In this document: positions 12,687-24,929 of the stretch, in pieces
Layout of the letters: every line of letters starts with the position of its first letter
Position numbering within the stretch: position 1 is the first letter of the stretch
Assembly (NCBI GenBank): GCA_025267735.1
Contig: CM046295.1
Span: 17,133,592 to 17,197,591 of the forward strand
Length of the DNA stretch: 64,000 bases
Direction of reading: 5' to 3'
Source of the DNA: Mactra quadrangularis
Lineage: Eukaryota; Mollusca; Bivalvia; Venerida; Mactridae
Translations under genes and position numbers: made by a program
The notes under the pieces: model-generated
Told to the model about the DNA's origin: nothing
Database searches by the model: none
What the model saw: the letters and a program-made list of their open reading frames with translations, nothing else

Positions 12687-12974
12687 TTTATTTAATTGGA
12701 TTTAACGTCGTTTCAACACGTTTTATATCATTTTACGGCGTCTAGCACACCTAACCTAGCTTTCCTGGACCCTTGTCTATAACCAGTACTCACCTACCAT
12801 TCTACAAGGCCGGAAACTTCTCCATATTATCTAACTAATGGAGGAAAATTGACATAATAGTCTAATTTTCATGGAAGGGTATAACATCTCCAGGTGGGAT
12901 TCGAACCCGTATCCCCTTTGGGACACGAGATTCCGAATCCCGACGCGCTACCAACTGCGCTATCGACCCGGGTT
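12687..12974 (-). mobile_element. tRNA-derived SINE (GGGTCGATAGCGCAG family), copy A
   Basis: On the minus strand the head reads CCCGGGTCGATAGCGCAGTT, with B-box GGTTCGAATCC, then a body ending AACGCCGT-type at the 3' end. A perfect 12-bp target duplication ACAAAAGGGTGA flanks it (12675-12686 and 12975-12986). The anticodon loop of the family head reads UGG in better copies (Pro-like). Confidence 0.88.
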
Positions 12975-13761
12975 ACAAAAGGGTGAAAACAAATTCTTAT
13001 TCATACGTACTGCATCAAACAAGGTAGTCTTGCCTCTTATGAAAAAGATACTCAACAAGACATCGTTTAATTTATAACCATAAATTGAACGCATGATATA
13101 TTTTGTATAGGTCGCTTTATATAGCAATAAAATATTTTATCATGTTAAACTACCGTCTAGTAGGTATAGATTAAAATTATTAAACTCTCGACAAAACATG
13201 AATGTAGTCAAATGCATCCATTCGAAACTTATTTATATGATGATATCAGGATATTCACTCTATACTTCACGAAGGATATACTGCGTCAAAATTGTGCAAT
13301 CTCAGACGAATAATGACGTTCTTTTTGTGTTGATATATCTCTAAAAGAACACAGAAAAACATGAATGAATCGAAATATTGTTCAAATTACAAACAAATCT
13401 TTTTTATTTAATCTCGTGAGCTCATGAAAAGACATAATGCCTCTCCTTTAAATAAGTTTTCTGAAATAAAAACAGATAAGTGCAGTGTCGATAAAAAATG
13501 TTTAACCACTTTAAGGGCCCGTTTCATCAATACATCGCTCGCCTGCTTTTCGGCGATATATATCCAATTTAAATAATCTCGCCAATTGCGTTTCATCAAA
13601 TCGAAAATCGGCGATATCGCCATTTGTTCCTCGCCATCGCAAATTTTCAACGCCGATTGCGTTTCATCAAATTATCACGCATCGCCCGTGCACCTGTTGG
13701 AGCGATTATCGCCTAAAAATTGGCGATCGCCAAATACATATCGCAAGGCAGCATATATTAT

Positions 13762-13763
<2 letters not shown>

Positions 13764-13807
<44 letters not shown>

Positions 13808-13874
13808 TCGATCCCAAAATGATTGTTCGGTGAATGTCCCCCTTTAAGATTATAAATTGAACTTATTCTATTTA

Positions 13875-13938
<64 letters not shown>
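13764..13938. repeat. (TA)n microsatellites
   Basis: Two pure TA runs, 13764-13804 and about 13878-13938, inside the Harbinger-like element. In copy B the second run is short and holds a hairpin insert. Confidence 0.9.
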
Positions 13939-13940
<2 letters not shown>

Positions 13941-14186
13941 GTTATATATACATATTATTTTCTACATGGTACATTCTTTATAATACTAGGTAAAAGTTAA
14001 TTGGGATATCTGATAATCTCCATTAATCTCCTCAGCTGCATGGTTTGTTTACATCCAAAAATAACTTCTACAGATACTGTCTGACGTCATCATATCGTCA
14101 CTAGTCATGAAGTAACATAGAGTAAATAGGTTGCCAAATTAATATTAATAAAACACTTATGACGGTCCTGTACAAACGATTTTCTT

Positions 14187-14408
14187 TTACTTGTAAATTT
14201 CTGTCAATTCTAACCACTTCAACCTCTTTTCAGAGGGTTTAACATTATGATTCATTTTTTGAATGAAAATATGTTGATTTTTGTGTATGAAATCTACCAT
14301 CACTGTTAACTCTTCTTCCCTCAAAACCCTGCTAGCGGCTGCGCTACTCTTCATTTTGTTTTCGTCGGCAGCTTGAAATACAGGTGCGCGCTCTATGACG
14401 TCAATCAA
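14187..14408 (-). pseudogene. Myb/SANT-like protein remnant inside the Harbinger-like element
   Basis: A 73-codon open frame on the minus strand contains REEELTVMVDFIHKNQHIF followed by EKRLKWLELTEIYK. Tryptophan spacing and the basic/acidic pattern resemble the Myb/SANT-like DNA-binding protein that accompanies Harbinger transposases. The element is too short for the rest. In copy B (about 55060-55300) the same frame is broken by a one-base difference in a T run. Family assignment is from memory of the fold pattern, so moderate at best. Confidence 0.45.
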
Positions 14409-14532
14409 TATTGGACTAGTCTTGATATTTTACATCGCCGATGCAAAAAGTAGCGAAAATGTTAATGAAACGCGTCGTAAGGAAATATCGCCAAACGACA
14501 AGTTGCGGTCGGCGATGGCAATGAACACATGA

Positions 14533-15065
14533 CGTTTTTGAAGTCATACCAATAATACTTGAATGCATACAGCAGGAAAATCGTACAGACAACTGTTCTC
14601 AAATTCTGTTGTATAAAAGTCCATACAATGCATTAAATCATATCAAAACTGAGCAAAAATTTATCGGGCAGTTTTTCATAAAACCGGTTTGAAGGCAATT
14701 TTTCTGGATTTTTTCTGATGTTTCTTATTCGGAAGTTTTTGTCTCATTCAAAAGTTTTAAGAGAAAACGTATACATGTAATTACACTGTTCAGGTGATAG
14801 ATAATGATGTAAGCTTTAAATTGATGTACAATTTGTTGTTGTGGCGCGGAAAATAAAGATTTAGCAACACATTTTAGACGTTTTCTTACCATTGTCGACT
14901 GACGTAAAAAGAGCACGCGGTCGTCATGTTTACGACATCATGGTAACATTGTTAGCAATAATGACGTCAAATAAAGTGTAGATTCGAATCGGAAATATCT
15001 TCATGTTTACAACGGTACCAAAAATTATATGCAAATCTATAAAAAAACAGAAGTACCATACCACC
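14533..15065. other. Unique spacer, no gene seen
   Basis: Follows the break in the A/B duplication. Only short open frames are present. No repeat partner found in the window. Confidence 0.5.
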
Positions 15066-16832
15066 TTAATATGAAAGAAAGGTGGTGTATACAAGTTTAC
15101 ATGCATTATATATAGTATTTAAGATCAAGGGAGATAACTCATACAAACCCAAATCTAATAATGTAACAATTTACAAGTAGTACCTCCTCAACGATGTCAT
15201 GAGAATGCTTTGATATTAAAATTTTGTCACAGCACAGAACAGTAAATAAGGCTTTACAACTGTGAATTACCGACTACTGCATGGCTACCAGTGAGAACCA
15301 GTTATAATGACCTGGCTATTAGAACTGCAACAATAAAACTACTGATAACTGGTTTTCTAATCAAAGCATAGGTTGTATTATTTGCTATTGTCTTGACAAC
15401 ATCAATCCAAACAAAAACCAAGCATATCTATGAGATGTCATGAAAAAACCAAGTGTGTTTAAATATTCATTTTATTAAAAAACAATGTTTATAGCATTTC
15501 ATCAATCACTTTTGGCTTTGTCAAACAAATTTTTATTGATAGATATAGTCCTATTTGAAGTGTGCCCTCACCATATATCATGCTCTTAGAGTATCATCAT
15601 TATGGCAAAAATCTGAACATCATTCACCTGAAAGTAAGAAATATACTCATAGTTTTTTGCGTATAAAGTATACAAAAAATCGAAATAACAATCTAATTGC
15701 AAATTGCATATATCGGCAGTAATTATTATTGACAAATATAACTAATAGAAGAATGGTGATATAATACTTAAGGATACTTTAACTTTTTGATATAATATTT
15801 AAAAGAAGACAAATGTTTTACTAAACTTCTGTCATTGTTGATAAGAAATCATACTTTTTGTTGTCTACTTAAGCAGATACCAGTCACTTTCTCTGTTTCC
15901 AAGTTATAAATAGACTAGCTGGTGTTAACAAAATGGAAAAGTCCATGGTGCACTGCCCTTCCCATTAACATAGACACATACAAGCAATAAAATTTAAGAT
16001 AACTTAGTTGGTAAGCAAATCATTGGTTTAACCCCCCTCTACTTAAAAATATTGAGCTGCCCCTGAACTCCTTTAGCACATAGATGGTGGGTTGGATATG
16101 AAGAGTAAAACATACCTTTTATTGTTGTGAATTGAGTTAATGCAAACTTATTATCTTACATCTATGTAGCATAATTATCAGAATATCAACGTCACCAATG
16201 TTTTTAAATTAAACATGTTAATAATTTTCTGATCCAAAAATAAATCACCATGACCTTCATTATTGTTGCGTGTTCTACTTCCGCGATCGCGTCATCAGTG
16301 AACTTTAAAATACAATCATAAAAATGTTATCTTCCCAAAATGCCCAACATATATTAAATGAATGTTTAAGGATTGAACATACCTGCAAGCGTGGCCCTTA
16401 ATCGAAATTCTTGAAGAAAACATGATCGCCCAATCTCTATTCATGTGTAGTTCAACTAACGTTGAAGCAAGTGCGCATAGACCTACGAACGACAACTCTT
16501 GATATAAGTGTTGAAAGTGTATGCTGTAATATGTCGATCGGCAAAAAATGATTTTCTTGACAAAGATTATTTAAGTTTCACGCAGATAAGAGTAGTTAAG
16601 GTACATAATTTAAATTATTCGTATGTTATTGTGACAAAATAATGACGCAGGGAACATTTGATATTTTTAATATAAAAAGCTCCACTATTTTGCAGCTAGC
16701 AGACAAAATTGAAAATATGTAAAACGGTGACGACGTTACGTAGTTTATCCATGAAAATCACTTAAAAAATTGGCGCATGCGCAGATTGACTAGCGAAATA
16801 CCTAAATCAAACATGCGTGTCTGGCCTCTTAC
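15066..16832 (+). repeat. Segmental duplication partner of 58690-60700
   Basis: About 1.8 kb aligning from TATACAAGTxTACxTGCATT onward with a high match by eye. The partner carries an extra stretch near 59820-60020. No convincing coding frame in either copy. Confidence 0.85.
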
Positions 16833-17343
16833 ATAGGCGGATCCAGGATTTTAAGTTAAAGGGGGCGGAAAATTCTAGTTAGAGGGGGCGTAAAATTATC
16901 AAGCAGAATAGGGTTTCAAAGGGCCGTACATGTAAGGGCCCCTAATGGTCCAGGGCAAAGCCCTGACCAGAGGTCTAGGAGATCGGCGGCACCCGAAATT
17001 CCTGAGTTTTGGTTGTTATAAGGGATTCAGGCACACTTCGAGAGCCTCAACTATCCTTTCCCAGGGTATACAATATGAAGCATCTAGATATATCATATAA
17101 TTTTCTAAGCCGTTGGATCATGTTAAATTCTTACATTAAGAGAAAAAATTGTTTTAAATTGTATGCTAGGTCATAGTATTTCTGTACTTCCAGTTTCGTA
17201 ACTTGTTGAACGCATAGCGTGTGATTTTTTTTACAAATATATATATATTCCTATAATTATCATATTCATGATTGAAAAAAAATCTTTACCTGGGAAATTT
17301 TAGGGGGGCGTACGCCGGGTCCGCCCCCCATGGATCCGCCTAT
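16833..17343. mobile_element. MITE with ATAGGCGGATCCA ends, copy 1
   Basis: Ends ATAGGCGGATCCA and TGGATCCGCCTAT are inverted repeats, with G-rich (GGGGGCGG) and C-rich (CCGCCCCC) subterminal tracts. About 0.5 kb, no open frame. Confidence 0.85.
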
Positions 17344-18783
17344 GTCTTATAAAACTGATAGTCCGGTATATAAACTATAAAAATCGACTGAACCGAGCTT
17401 TGAAGGATGTAGAAAATGTTTTTGCATTTTCTTAAAGCTGAGACACTGTAGTTTGCGAAACTGGATGATGCCACTACGGCACTCTGGGGCAACTCCAAAA
17501 CTTCAAGATGGCGGACAAAATGGCGGATGAGAGCTGATTAGTGTAATATAAATCCATAAGTCTGATTATTTAAAAAGCTAAAATAAGTCTTACATTATCT
17601 GCAATTTTATTTCATGCAATTTTGGTAACCTTCGTTTATTCTCCAATCCAAGATGGCGGACAAAATGGCGGACAAAAGCTACATTTGTCGGGTACGTCAA
17701 CTACAATGAGCAGAATCGTACACTGTGGCATATCAAAAAAAGTTTAATGAATTTTGTAGTTATAACTCTGAAGTTTTGTTTATAAAACTGGTTGATGCCA
17801 CACTGGCATCATTGGGCAATTCCCAAAATCCAAGATGGCGTCTAGAATGGCGTATATTAATAGCTGTCGGGTATATATCTACCACAATGAGCTAAGTCAT
17901 AGACTGGGGTATACCAAATAATTTAAATGCATTTTATTTTGTAGTTAATCCACTTTTGTTTATGTAACCGATTGATGCCATACTGGTATTCTTGGATAAC
18001 TTCAAGAATCCAAGATGGTGGTCAAAATGAAAGACAAGAGCTGGAAATTTAATTCAAGTCACATAAATTGACATATCTCCTTTCTAATGTTTAGCAACAT
18101 GTTTAGGTTTTTTACATCTCTTGGTCTTGCTAATATTGAATCATTGTTACTAGAATGTCAGTTGACTCGAAAACTAGAAGCAAATTGTTTCTAAGATGGC
18201 AATTTAGAGACACTTTTCTGAAAATCTTTTATTTTTTGAACAACATAGTTTGTGATACGATATTTTCATATCCTTAGAATAACGACTACTTTTTCATGTA
18301 TGTTTGCCACTTAAATAGTAATCAATATGTACTAAAAGGAGGTTATAAACAAAGACAAATACAAATGTTATTGAAAGTATTGTGTACATGTTATATTATA
18401 TTTCAAGGTATTCTAAGAGTATATTGATGCCAAAGAAATCGATCAAAATTCTGTTGACATTGTAACAAATTTTGATAGTAAAAAAGAGACATTGCAATAG
18501 GATTTCAAATATGATCTTGACATCAGATATCACAACTGAATCATGAGTGTTCTTTATTTCATTGTAAACGACTCCATCCATCGATCACAAGGAGAAATAT
18601 CAAAAGCACATTGCCATCAAAAATTTGTAGTATAACTTGTTTTTATTTACAAGGATAGGGAGAAATTACGTCGCGTAGATGTCAATTTTATAAGCGTATA
18701 CACTACTGTTTGAACCCAGTGTCTAGCTCATGATTTAGTGTTACCCTGTGCAAGTAGGTGGTTTTAAGGGATTCATCAATAAG

Positions 18784-19129
18784 AGACCTAGTCAGTTATT
18801 TCCCTTGTATACTCTTCAAATGGGTAGATCCAATTAGTTTGATTACTCGGATTTTATCCTTACTTTTCAGCTTTTCAATTTGCCAAAATTAATCTCTTAT
18901 AACATTTTTGTAAATCATTGAATTTAATTGAAATTCAAGCTATGTATTTTTAGGGTAAAAAACTATCTAAATTTCATCACTTCTTTTAATATCTTCATTA
19001 ACAAGAAAGATATTAGATGAAATAGTTTGTTATCCTTACATAGCACTTCAATGATAAAATCCGAGGATTCCAATAACCAATTGGATTGCTTCAGATTTTA
19101 TCAGGGAAAGATAACTGACTAAAGTCCCT
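18784..19129. mobile_element. Nested MITE (GGGACxxAGTCAGTTAT ends), copy 1
   Basis: The left end AGACCTAGTCAGTTATTTCC and right end GATAACTGACTAAAGTCCCT are inverted repeats. Subterminal ACTCGGATTTTATCCTT pairs with TGATAAAATCCGAGGA. About 350 bp. Confidence 0.75.
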
Positions 19130-20163
19130 AACTACAAAACATGGCCAAGTAGAAAATTTAGAAATGTCTTGTATCTGTGAAGTCTAAATATCTTAAAAGA
19201 ACACGTGACAGGTCTGATGCTTCAGTGTCAAACGTTTATAAACAGGCATGATATCTAAACACACTTGGAGTATATTCACTCTCAACTGCTAAGACTCACC
19301 CAAAGAAGGATGGTACGCTGAGACAACTTATCGATCTCGTACGTAATATCCAAATATGTTCCACTCTAAACTTGACGATGCATTGCAAGATATGGTGATT
19401 CTTCATTTTATCGGTAACATTACATATAAAATTATGTTTAATCGCATTAACCTTTAAGACTTGGTACAAGAAGCGTAGTCCACAAAATTGTACAACAAAT
19501 GATCATTGTTGCTGCAATTTGCTGAGCACCAAAAATATCTGACGACATTGGTGTGCTTATACTCATTTTGAAATATCTTTCTTGTACGAGTGACACTATA
19601 ATAATGGGTTCAACTGACATTCGTCCAAAATGTAATGTTACAAGTCAGTCAGTTATTGACAATGTAAATAGAGTACACTAGTAGCCTGGGTCAAAATATA
19701 CTTTTAAAGCTGGTTCACCTATCCTACATCAAAAGTGAAGACAGTTATGATATCTTTTGGCCATAAGGTAGAACCCACTTGGATACTTGCTAAAGATAAT
19801 AATCATTAATATGTTAAGTTTACCATTGCATGTGAAGTGCTTAGGGTGTTGAGTACAAAATACTCTGTAAACAGTAATTTGTGTCGTCACTTGAACATGT
19901 TGCTATCACCATACAAAACCGACCAGAGAAATTGTGCTATCGTTATGTAATATTAGACTGAAACAAACATAAACATTTAAGTACATATTTTAATTATTCT
20001 AGTTTAGTAAAGTCAGACTGTATCATTGTTTGTGTAATGATAATAATAGAGCTCAGTTAATTAGTTTATCCCTCATTTTTTCGCACATGCTTATTTTGCT
20101 ATTTATATGTTTCACTTAATTTTTGCTGAGATTCAGACATTTTGATCGGTTTCGAATTTCATA

Positions 20164-20352
20164 ATGGCCGAGTTTTCTCATGAAGGCCGTATTTTTTCTT
20201 CCACAAAAAGCCGCAATTTTGAATGTTGGTACAATCTGAGTATTTTTGATAGGGACCCTGACTGCGACGATGGTGAATTAAGTGTTTTCATAATGGCCTG
20301 TTATTTGGCTGAAGACAGTCATTATAGCCTGAGGCCGCAGGTTGAAGGCTAA
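20164..20352 (+). other. Conserved short open frame and palindrome in the 3.7-kb element, copy 1
   Basis: A 62-codon frame starting MAEFSHEGRIFSS is nearly unchanged in copy 2 (31639-31827), with only four residue differences. Its second half overlaps one arm of the hairpin 20284-20393, so structure rather than protein may explain the conservation. No family recognised. Confidence 0.35.
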
Positions 20353-21312
20353 TGTGACTGTCTTAAGCTAAATAACTTGGCCATTATGAAAACATTGCAT
20401 TTTCACATTACATTATTGCTAAAAAATTAGAACTGGTTTCGTAACCGTACTCTTGGACTCCACATTGAATCTTGGGTTGCTAATAGGTAATCAGGTGGGA
20501 TTAACTAGTTTTACAAACTTTAGAGTTTCAAACAGAATCAGAAAATAACAGTAAAACTTAAACCCACGCGTGTTTGTTTTCGTCCATGTATGTAATATTG
20601 TATACTAAACTATTAGATCATATCCGCTATGTTAGCCGCCATTTTGGATTTATTATTGTTTATAATAACTTATAACTTAGTAAAATCAATCTTTTCTTTA
20701 ATTTTATGAACTATTCTATAAGTAAATAAATTTCTACACCACACAGTCTCTTTCAGCCAGATTGCTGTTTATATACTGGGCTAATAGCCTTTATCCGCAA
20801 TTTTGACGATATTTTGACCGCCATTTTGAATTTAAAGATTTATATATGAATTAACAAAATTCAACCAACTGGATCTGCTGGTGTTGAAATTACTTTTGTC
20901 CTTCATTTTAAGAATAGCATGTGCAAAAATACATTTTGCATGTATAATTTATCCTCTAGTCGCCATCTTGGTCGCCATCTTGGATTTTGGGAGTTGCCCA
21001 AGGATGACAAAGTGGCATCAATCGAATTTGGAATCAGTAAGACCATGTCTACCAATTAATTGAATAACATTTACTACATCCTTTTGTGCAAGGTCATCCT
21101 ATGTGTTTGCCGGACTATAAATACCATGACTTTATAGGAAAATATAAGCTATTATTGTCATTCATATTACGCTAGTCATCTCTGACACACCTTATCCAAT
21201 GGTTTGAAAATACACATAATACAGTTTAAAATTTATTGTAAAAATATGTAAAGATGTACTACTTCATGCGATTTAAACCCAGCCCTGCGTTCAGTTACCG
21301 CGAACGTTAAAA

Positions 21313-21567
21313 ACGTTCCGTAACGATACATTCGGAACTCTTCGGTCATTGGCTGCGAATAATCTCGGACATATTTAGACGCTATTTTGAAACTACCGGT
21401 GTTGAAGTAAACAAATATATGATCGTTTATGCAATTAGTGATGTTTCGTTTATAGACCGTAAATTTTGAAACATCACTCATTGCCTTAACGATCTCATAT
21501 TTGTGTATTAGATTAGGTTATTCGCAGCGAATGGCCGAGGAGTTACGAATGTATCATTACGGAACGT
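21313..21567. mobile_element. 255-bp element with 50-bp inverted ends
   Basis: Arms 21313-21362 and 21518-21567 are complementary with only a few mismatches (ACGTTCCGTAACGATACATT against AATGTATCATTACGGAACGT). A reverse-orientation partial copy is at about 58085-58215. Confidence 0.78.
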
Positions 21568-21818
21568 TCTGCAACGTATTGTGTAATTGAACAGGCTACC
21601 GATATTTTGTAATAAGATAATGTGCTTCGTCACAAGTTAAACATAATTTAACGCTGAAATTTGGAGACTATACAATCATTATTTTCACGCAAGAGGTATT
21701 TTGTATAGGACATGATACATGTATTTTGGTAGTACAATACGTTTAACTACTACATTAAACTTCCGCTCGCAAATGTTTTACAAAATCTTGCGACAAAAAC
21801 ATCGGTGTTCATGTTTTT
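21568..21818. other. AT-rich spacer, nothing recognised
   Basis: Between two MITEs. No open frame or repeat partner seen. Confidence 0.5.
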
Positions 21819-22024
21819 TAAATAGACTTTATCCGGAATTCAAATAGTTGGGTTTTCCACTCCGGTACAAACAAACTTTCACCGTTACAATGAAATCACG
21901 TGTATAAAGAACAATAGGGTTTAATTCATAGTTCGTGCTATTTAGCAAAAATGTGTAGAAAACTTTACCGGCTGTGCACGGACGGAAAACCCCATAAATT
22001 TGAATTCCGAATTAGGTCTATTTA
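21819..22024. mobile_element. MITE, TTTGAATTCCGG family, best-preserved copy
   Basis: The ends form inverted repeats of about 40 bp with mismatches: TAAATAGACTTTATCCGGAA on the left and TTCCGAATTAGGTCTATTTA on the right, with GGGTTTTCC/GGAAAACCCC further in. Confidence 0.7.
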
Positions 22025-22031
22025 TTATTTT

Positions 22032-22295
22032 TTATACTGGTTTTAACGCCGTTTCAACACAATTTAGAGAATTTAATGCCATCACCACACAGACTGGCTT
22101 AACTCTTAATACCTTTCCATGATATTTGGCAATAATGTCATTTTTTTCAATGAATAAAGTATATGCAGATTTTTTTCGACCTTGTGGAAAGGTAGTTGAA
22201 TACTAGTTATAGACACGGGTCTAGGGAAGTTAGGCTAGTTACGCTGACCGTCGTAAAAATAACCTAAATTGTGTTGACACGGCGTTAAAACCAGT
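22032..22295. mobile_element. Inverted pair of SINE fragments
   Basis: TGGTTTTAACGCCGTTTCAA (22040 region, minus copy) faces TTGTGTTGACACGGCGTTAA (22270 region, plus copy). Both are 3' parts of the GGGTCGATAGCGCAG SINE, joined head-in. Confidence 0.65.
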
Positions 22296-23120
22296 ATACG
22301 ATAAAGAAAAGTAGTAAAAAAATAGAACATAAACGACCTGTACAGACTCATTTCGTCGCATTTCCAGCAATGTATGTAAATTAGTCAATATTTTAAAGTT
22401 CGTATCTGGCGAGTAAAATGTGTACAAGTTACGCACAAATGACGCGTTCAACGGGAGTTACACACAACATCAATTAGTATTTTACCCATAAAATAAAAAT
22501 ATTTTTATGAGAATGGTTTCACTTGCTATTTTTATCCATATTTGTCGACAACTCGTCGCTCAAACGTAACCGGTGTATTCGGCGTACACTGGCTAGTGAA
22601 TTCGGCTTAATCTCGGAACAAATAAAGTGATTTGCCCGCGCTTGTTTACGAATAGGCGTACGCCGGCTTGAGCCGCCCTGGCAAATTAAGTCAGCCCATG
22701 AAGCTTTTAAGACCACGTGAAATTCGGCAGGAACTTCAGCCCTGTAATGTGGATGGGTTTCGGAAACTGGTATTTATCTTATTCATCGCACTTATAAGGC
22801 TGTTTAAATCTTCCGGGTTAGGGGAAATAATTTTGCCTATTTTTCATTCATTGTAAGTATTGCAAAGTATCAACTTCTCTCTAGGAGTCACTCAATTGTA
22901 AAACTCGGAGTTTTTTCTTCGGCGAAGTTTAGCGTATTCAAGTTGATAATATTCTAAGTGACGGATTTAAACTTAACTGGTGAGTTGAATACAAAATATT
23001 TACATATACTTGTATATGATATGGTATAATCGGCTGAAATTTTATATTTTAAGAAGTTTTAGTAATTTAGTTTATACTCGTTTAATTTTAGCTGAATTGT
23101 GGATCAAATTGTTTATTTTT
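22296..23120. other. Unique spacer, no gene seen
   Basis: Includes a slightly GC-richer stretch near 22550-22740 with short open frames on both strands; none resembles a known protein or has splice support. Confidence 0.45.
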
Positions 23121-23335
23121 ATTGGGTTTAACGCCGTGTCAACACAATGTTGGTCATTTTACCGTGTCCAGCGCACCAAACCTAGTATAGCTTTCCTGGA
23201 CCATTGTCTATAACCAGTACTCGCCTACCCTTCCACAAGGCCGGAAACCTCTCCATATACCTTATTTATGTAGGAATATTGAAATTATTTTCAAATTTTC
23301 ATAGAAAGGTATAACCTCCCAGGGTGGGATTTATG
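23121..23335 (-). mobile_element. SINE (GGGTCGATAGCGCAG family), tRNA head missing
   Basis: The body runs from the 3' end (GGGTTTAACGCCGTGTCAAC) to CCCAGGGTGGGATT, where the tRNA-like head is cut off. Confidence 0.75.
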
Positions 23336-24584
23336 TTAATTTCTCTCGAGTCAGCTTCGTGTTGAATCCAAGCACTGAACATTAAATGCTAAGTTTAAAT
23401 GATTTGCAAACAAGTTGTTTGAAACAACTGGAACTGAAAAGAAGATTTCTCCTAAATTAGAAAGACCAGTATAAAATGTATATAGGCTATTACTCGACTT
23501 GATTATATACATAAAAATTGTATCTGGAGCTAATGAAAATAAAGACTAGTTCTTTTTTGTGCGTTATCCTTGGTATTCGAATGCATTTCTGTGTGTTTTG
23601 TTTTAAATCATGGTCTTAGTAATTAGAACTTTATTTTATATTCATATTCTGTCAGATTATATTAATTGTACCATTATGTGTTACCTAATGCCGAAATAAA
23701 TCTATGTAAATCTACCTATCTATTTTTAAGTCGCCTGTTTACATTTTACTGACAATATCTCATGACCAAATTCCAAGATGTTATGTAGGTCTCGCCCAGG
23801 AATTGTCCCCTTTATTTCTGAATTAGTTGTCAGACGCCAGACGTCCATTAAGATGACCTGATGAGGGGTTCTGTTATTCGATACAGTATAAATATAGGTG
23901 TCCTTCAAAATCTTGATTCGGAAAACATTGAAAGAATCGAATAGCGCATACAAATTTGTCGAGTTTTGCGGGCTAATTTGAGTATGGTGTTATTCAAACG
24001 CTTTGATTAGACAAATCTTTGCAAAGTGTATTGCAAATACGATGTAAACAAGTCACTGAGCACATTGATTGCGTCATGAATATTATATAAAAGCAATGGT
24101 CAGCTGAACTCGATTCGTTATGTGAATCTGACAGATACAAAATGAATATAAACAAGTGTGCAAACTGATCATTTACGAGTATATGGCTTTAATCAGATTG
24201 TATTTCAAATAAATTGGCCAAAGTTGGATTGTATTAATAAATTCTTGCAACTTATGTTAATGTCTCCAATCTTTACCACCTTGTTGACAGTAATACGGAA
24301 TAAAGTTTCTTGCTTTAAGAAACAACGAAGTTAAATTTCACATAAAACGAAGAACTTTGTATCCAGATAATGAAGGTCACACATCCCTAGCATGGGATTG
24401 CCTAAATGGTTTAAAGCGAAACGGTCGCAGATTTGACTGTATCAATATTCTATAAAATTCTACCAGCATCTTTATCAATTTTAATAATTTTATTACGGTA
24501 ACAATTACATGACACATGGCATACAAATGGTGACGGTAAAATAAAAGTGTTTTAAAACATTTTTACTGAAAAGCACAAAACATG
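23336..24584. other. Unique spacer, no gene seen
   Basis: About 1.2 kb without convincing coding frame, splice pattern or repeat partner. A TATATAAAAG word lies near 24084-24093, with no gene following that it could serve. Confidence 0.45.
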
Positions 24585-24682
24585 TATTTACTAATATTGT
24601 TCTTTATACACATATTTTAATTGCAACGGTGAAAGTTTGTTAGTAAATAGGGAAAACCCAAATATTTAAAATCCGGATACAT
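24585..24682. mobile_element. MITE fragment, TTTGAATTCCGG family
   Basis: Carries TGTTCTTTATACACATATTT and GGGAAAACCCAAATATTTAA, matching the family's right half. Confidence 0.5.
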
Positions 24683-24710
24683 TCTATTCATACGAAAATA
24701 TCACGTATAT

Positions 24711-24890
24711 CCGCCCAGCTAACTCAGTTAGTAGCACGCATTCTACTGATTGAGGGGTCGTGGGTTCGATGTCCGGACGGGGCATACTTTTGTGGAGCTT
24801 GGTCATGAAATTATTTCTACAGTCATTCTCCTTTCTTAAAATTATGTTTAATTATGTAGGACAGTTGTCAGTCTCTGACGAAAGTATGCG
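24711..24890 (+). mobile_element. tRNA-derived SINE, second family, copy 1
   Basis: The head CCGCCCAGCTAACTCAGTTA and B-box GGGTTCGATGTCC are followed by GGTCATGAAATTATTTCTAC and a body shared with 35671-35850. Confidence 0.72.
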
Positions 24891-24929
24891 CTTAGTTGAA
24901 CGAACGAACGAACAACACACACAAACAAA

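Larger units (their letters stand above)
1..14532 (+). repeat. Segmental duplication, copy A (pairs with 40307-55395)
   Basis: The window's first base aligns with 40307. Exons, introns and about 7 kb of 3' flank follow in the same order, nearly identical by eye. Similarity ends inside the Harbinger-like element. Differences include a SINE only in A (8060-8280), a 623-bp insert only in B (45791-46413), a hairpin insert only in B (54693-54778) and different tandem-repeat lengths. The left edge is not seen because the window starts inside the unit. Confidence 0.92.
13515..14532. mobile_element. Harbinger-like DNA element, right end lost (copy A)
   Basis: The left end GGGCCCGTTTCATCAA follows a TAA. 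Subterminal repeats of GCGTTTCATCAAAT and many GCGAT/ATCGCC words follow, as expected for transposase-binding arrays. Similarity to copy B stops at 14532, before the right terminal repeat. Two (TA)n runs lie inside (13764-13804 and 13878-13938). PIF/Harbinger assignment rests on the 3-bp target site and the terminal sequence and is inference. Confidence 0.72.
17359..21117. mobile_element. 3.7-kb inverted-repeat element, copy 1
   Basis: Ends TAGTCCGG and CCGGACTA, with long imperfect inverted similarity inward (GGATGTAG, GATGCCAC, then AACTCCCAAAA-type, then CAAGATGGCG on each side). The left 650 bp holds four tandem blocks of about 165 bp, each with CAAGATGGCGG or a near match; the right end has the reverse words. 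A MITE is nested at 18784-19129 and a long hairpin at 20284-20393. No transposase frame, so it is non-autonomous. It abuts the MITE ending at 17343. Confidence 0.8.

Noticed and set aside
16855..16895. G-rich tracts as G-quadruplex regulatory elements
   Set aside because: They are the subterminal tracts of a MITE family and are explained by it; no gene promoter adjoins.
24084..24093. TATA box of an unseen gene
   Set aside because: TATATAAAAG occurs in AT-rich sequence with no supported exon downstream before a SINE.
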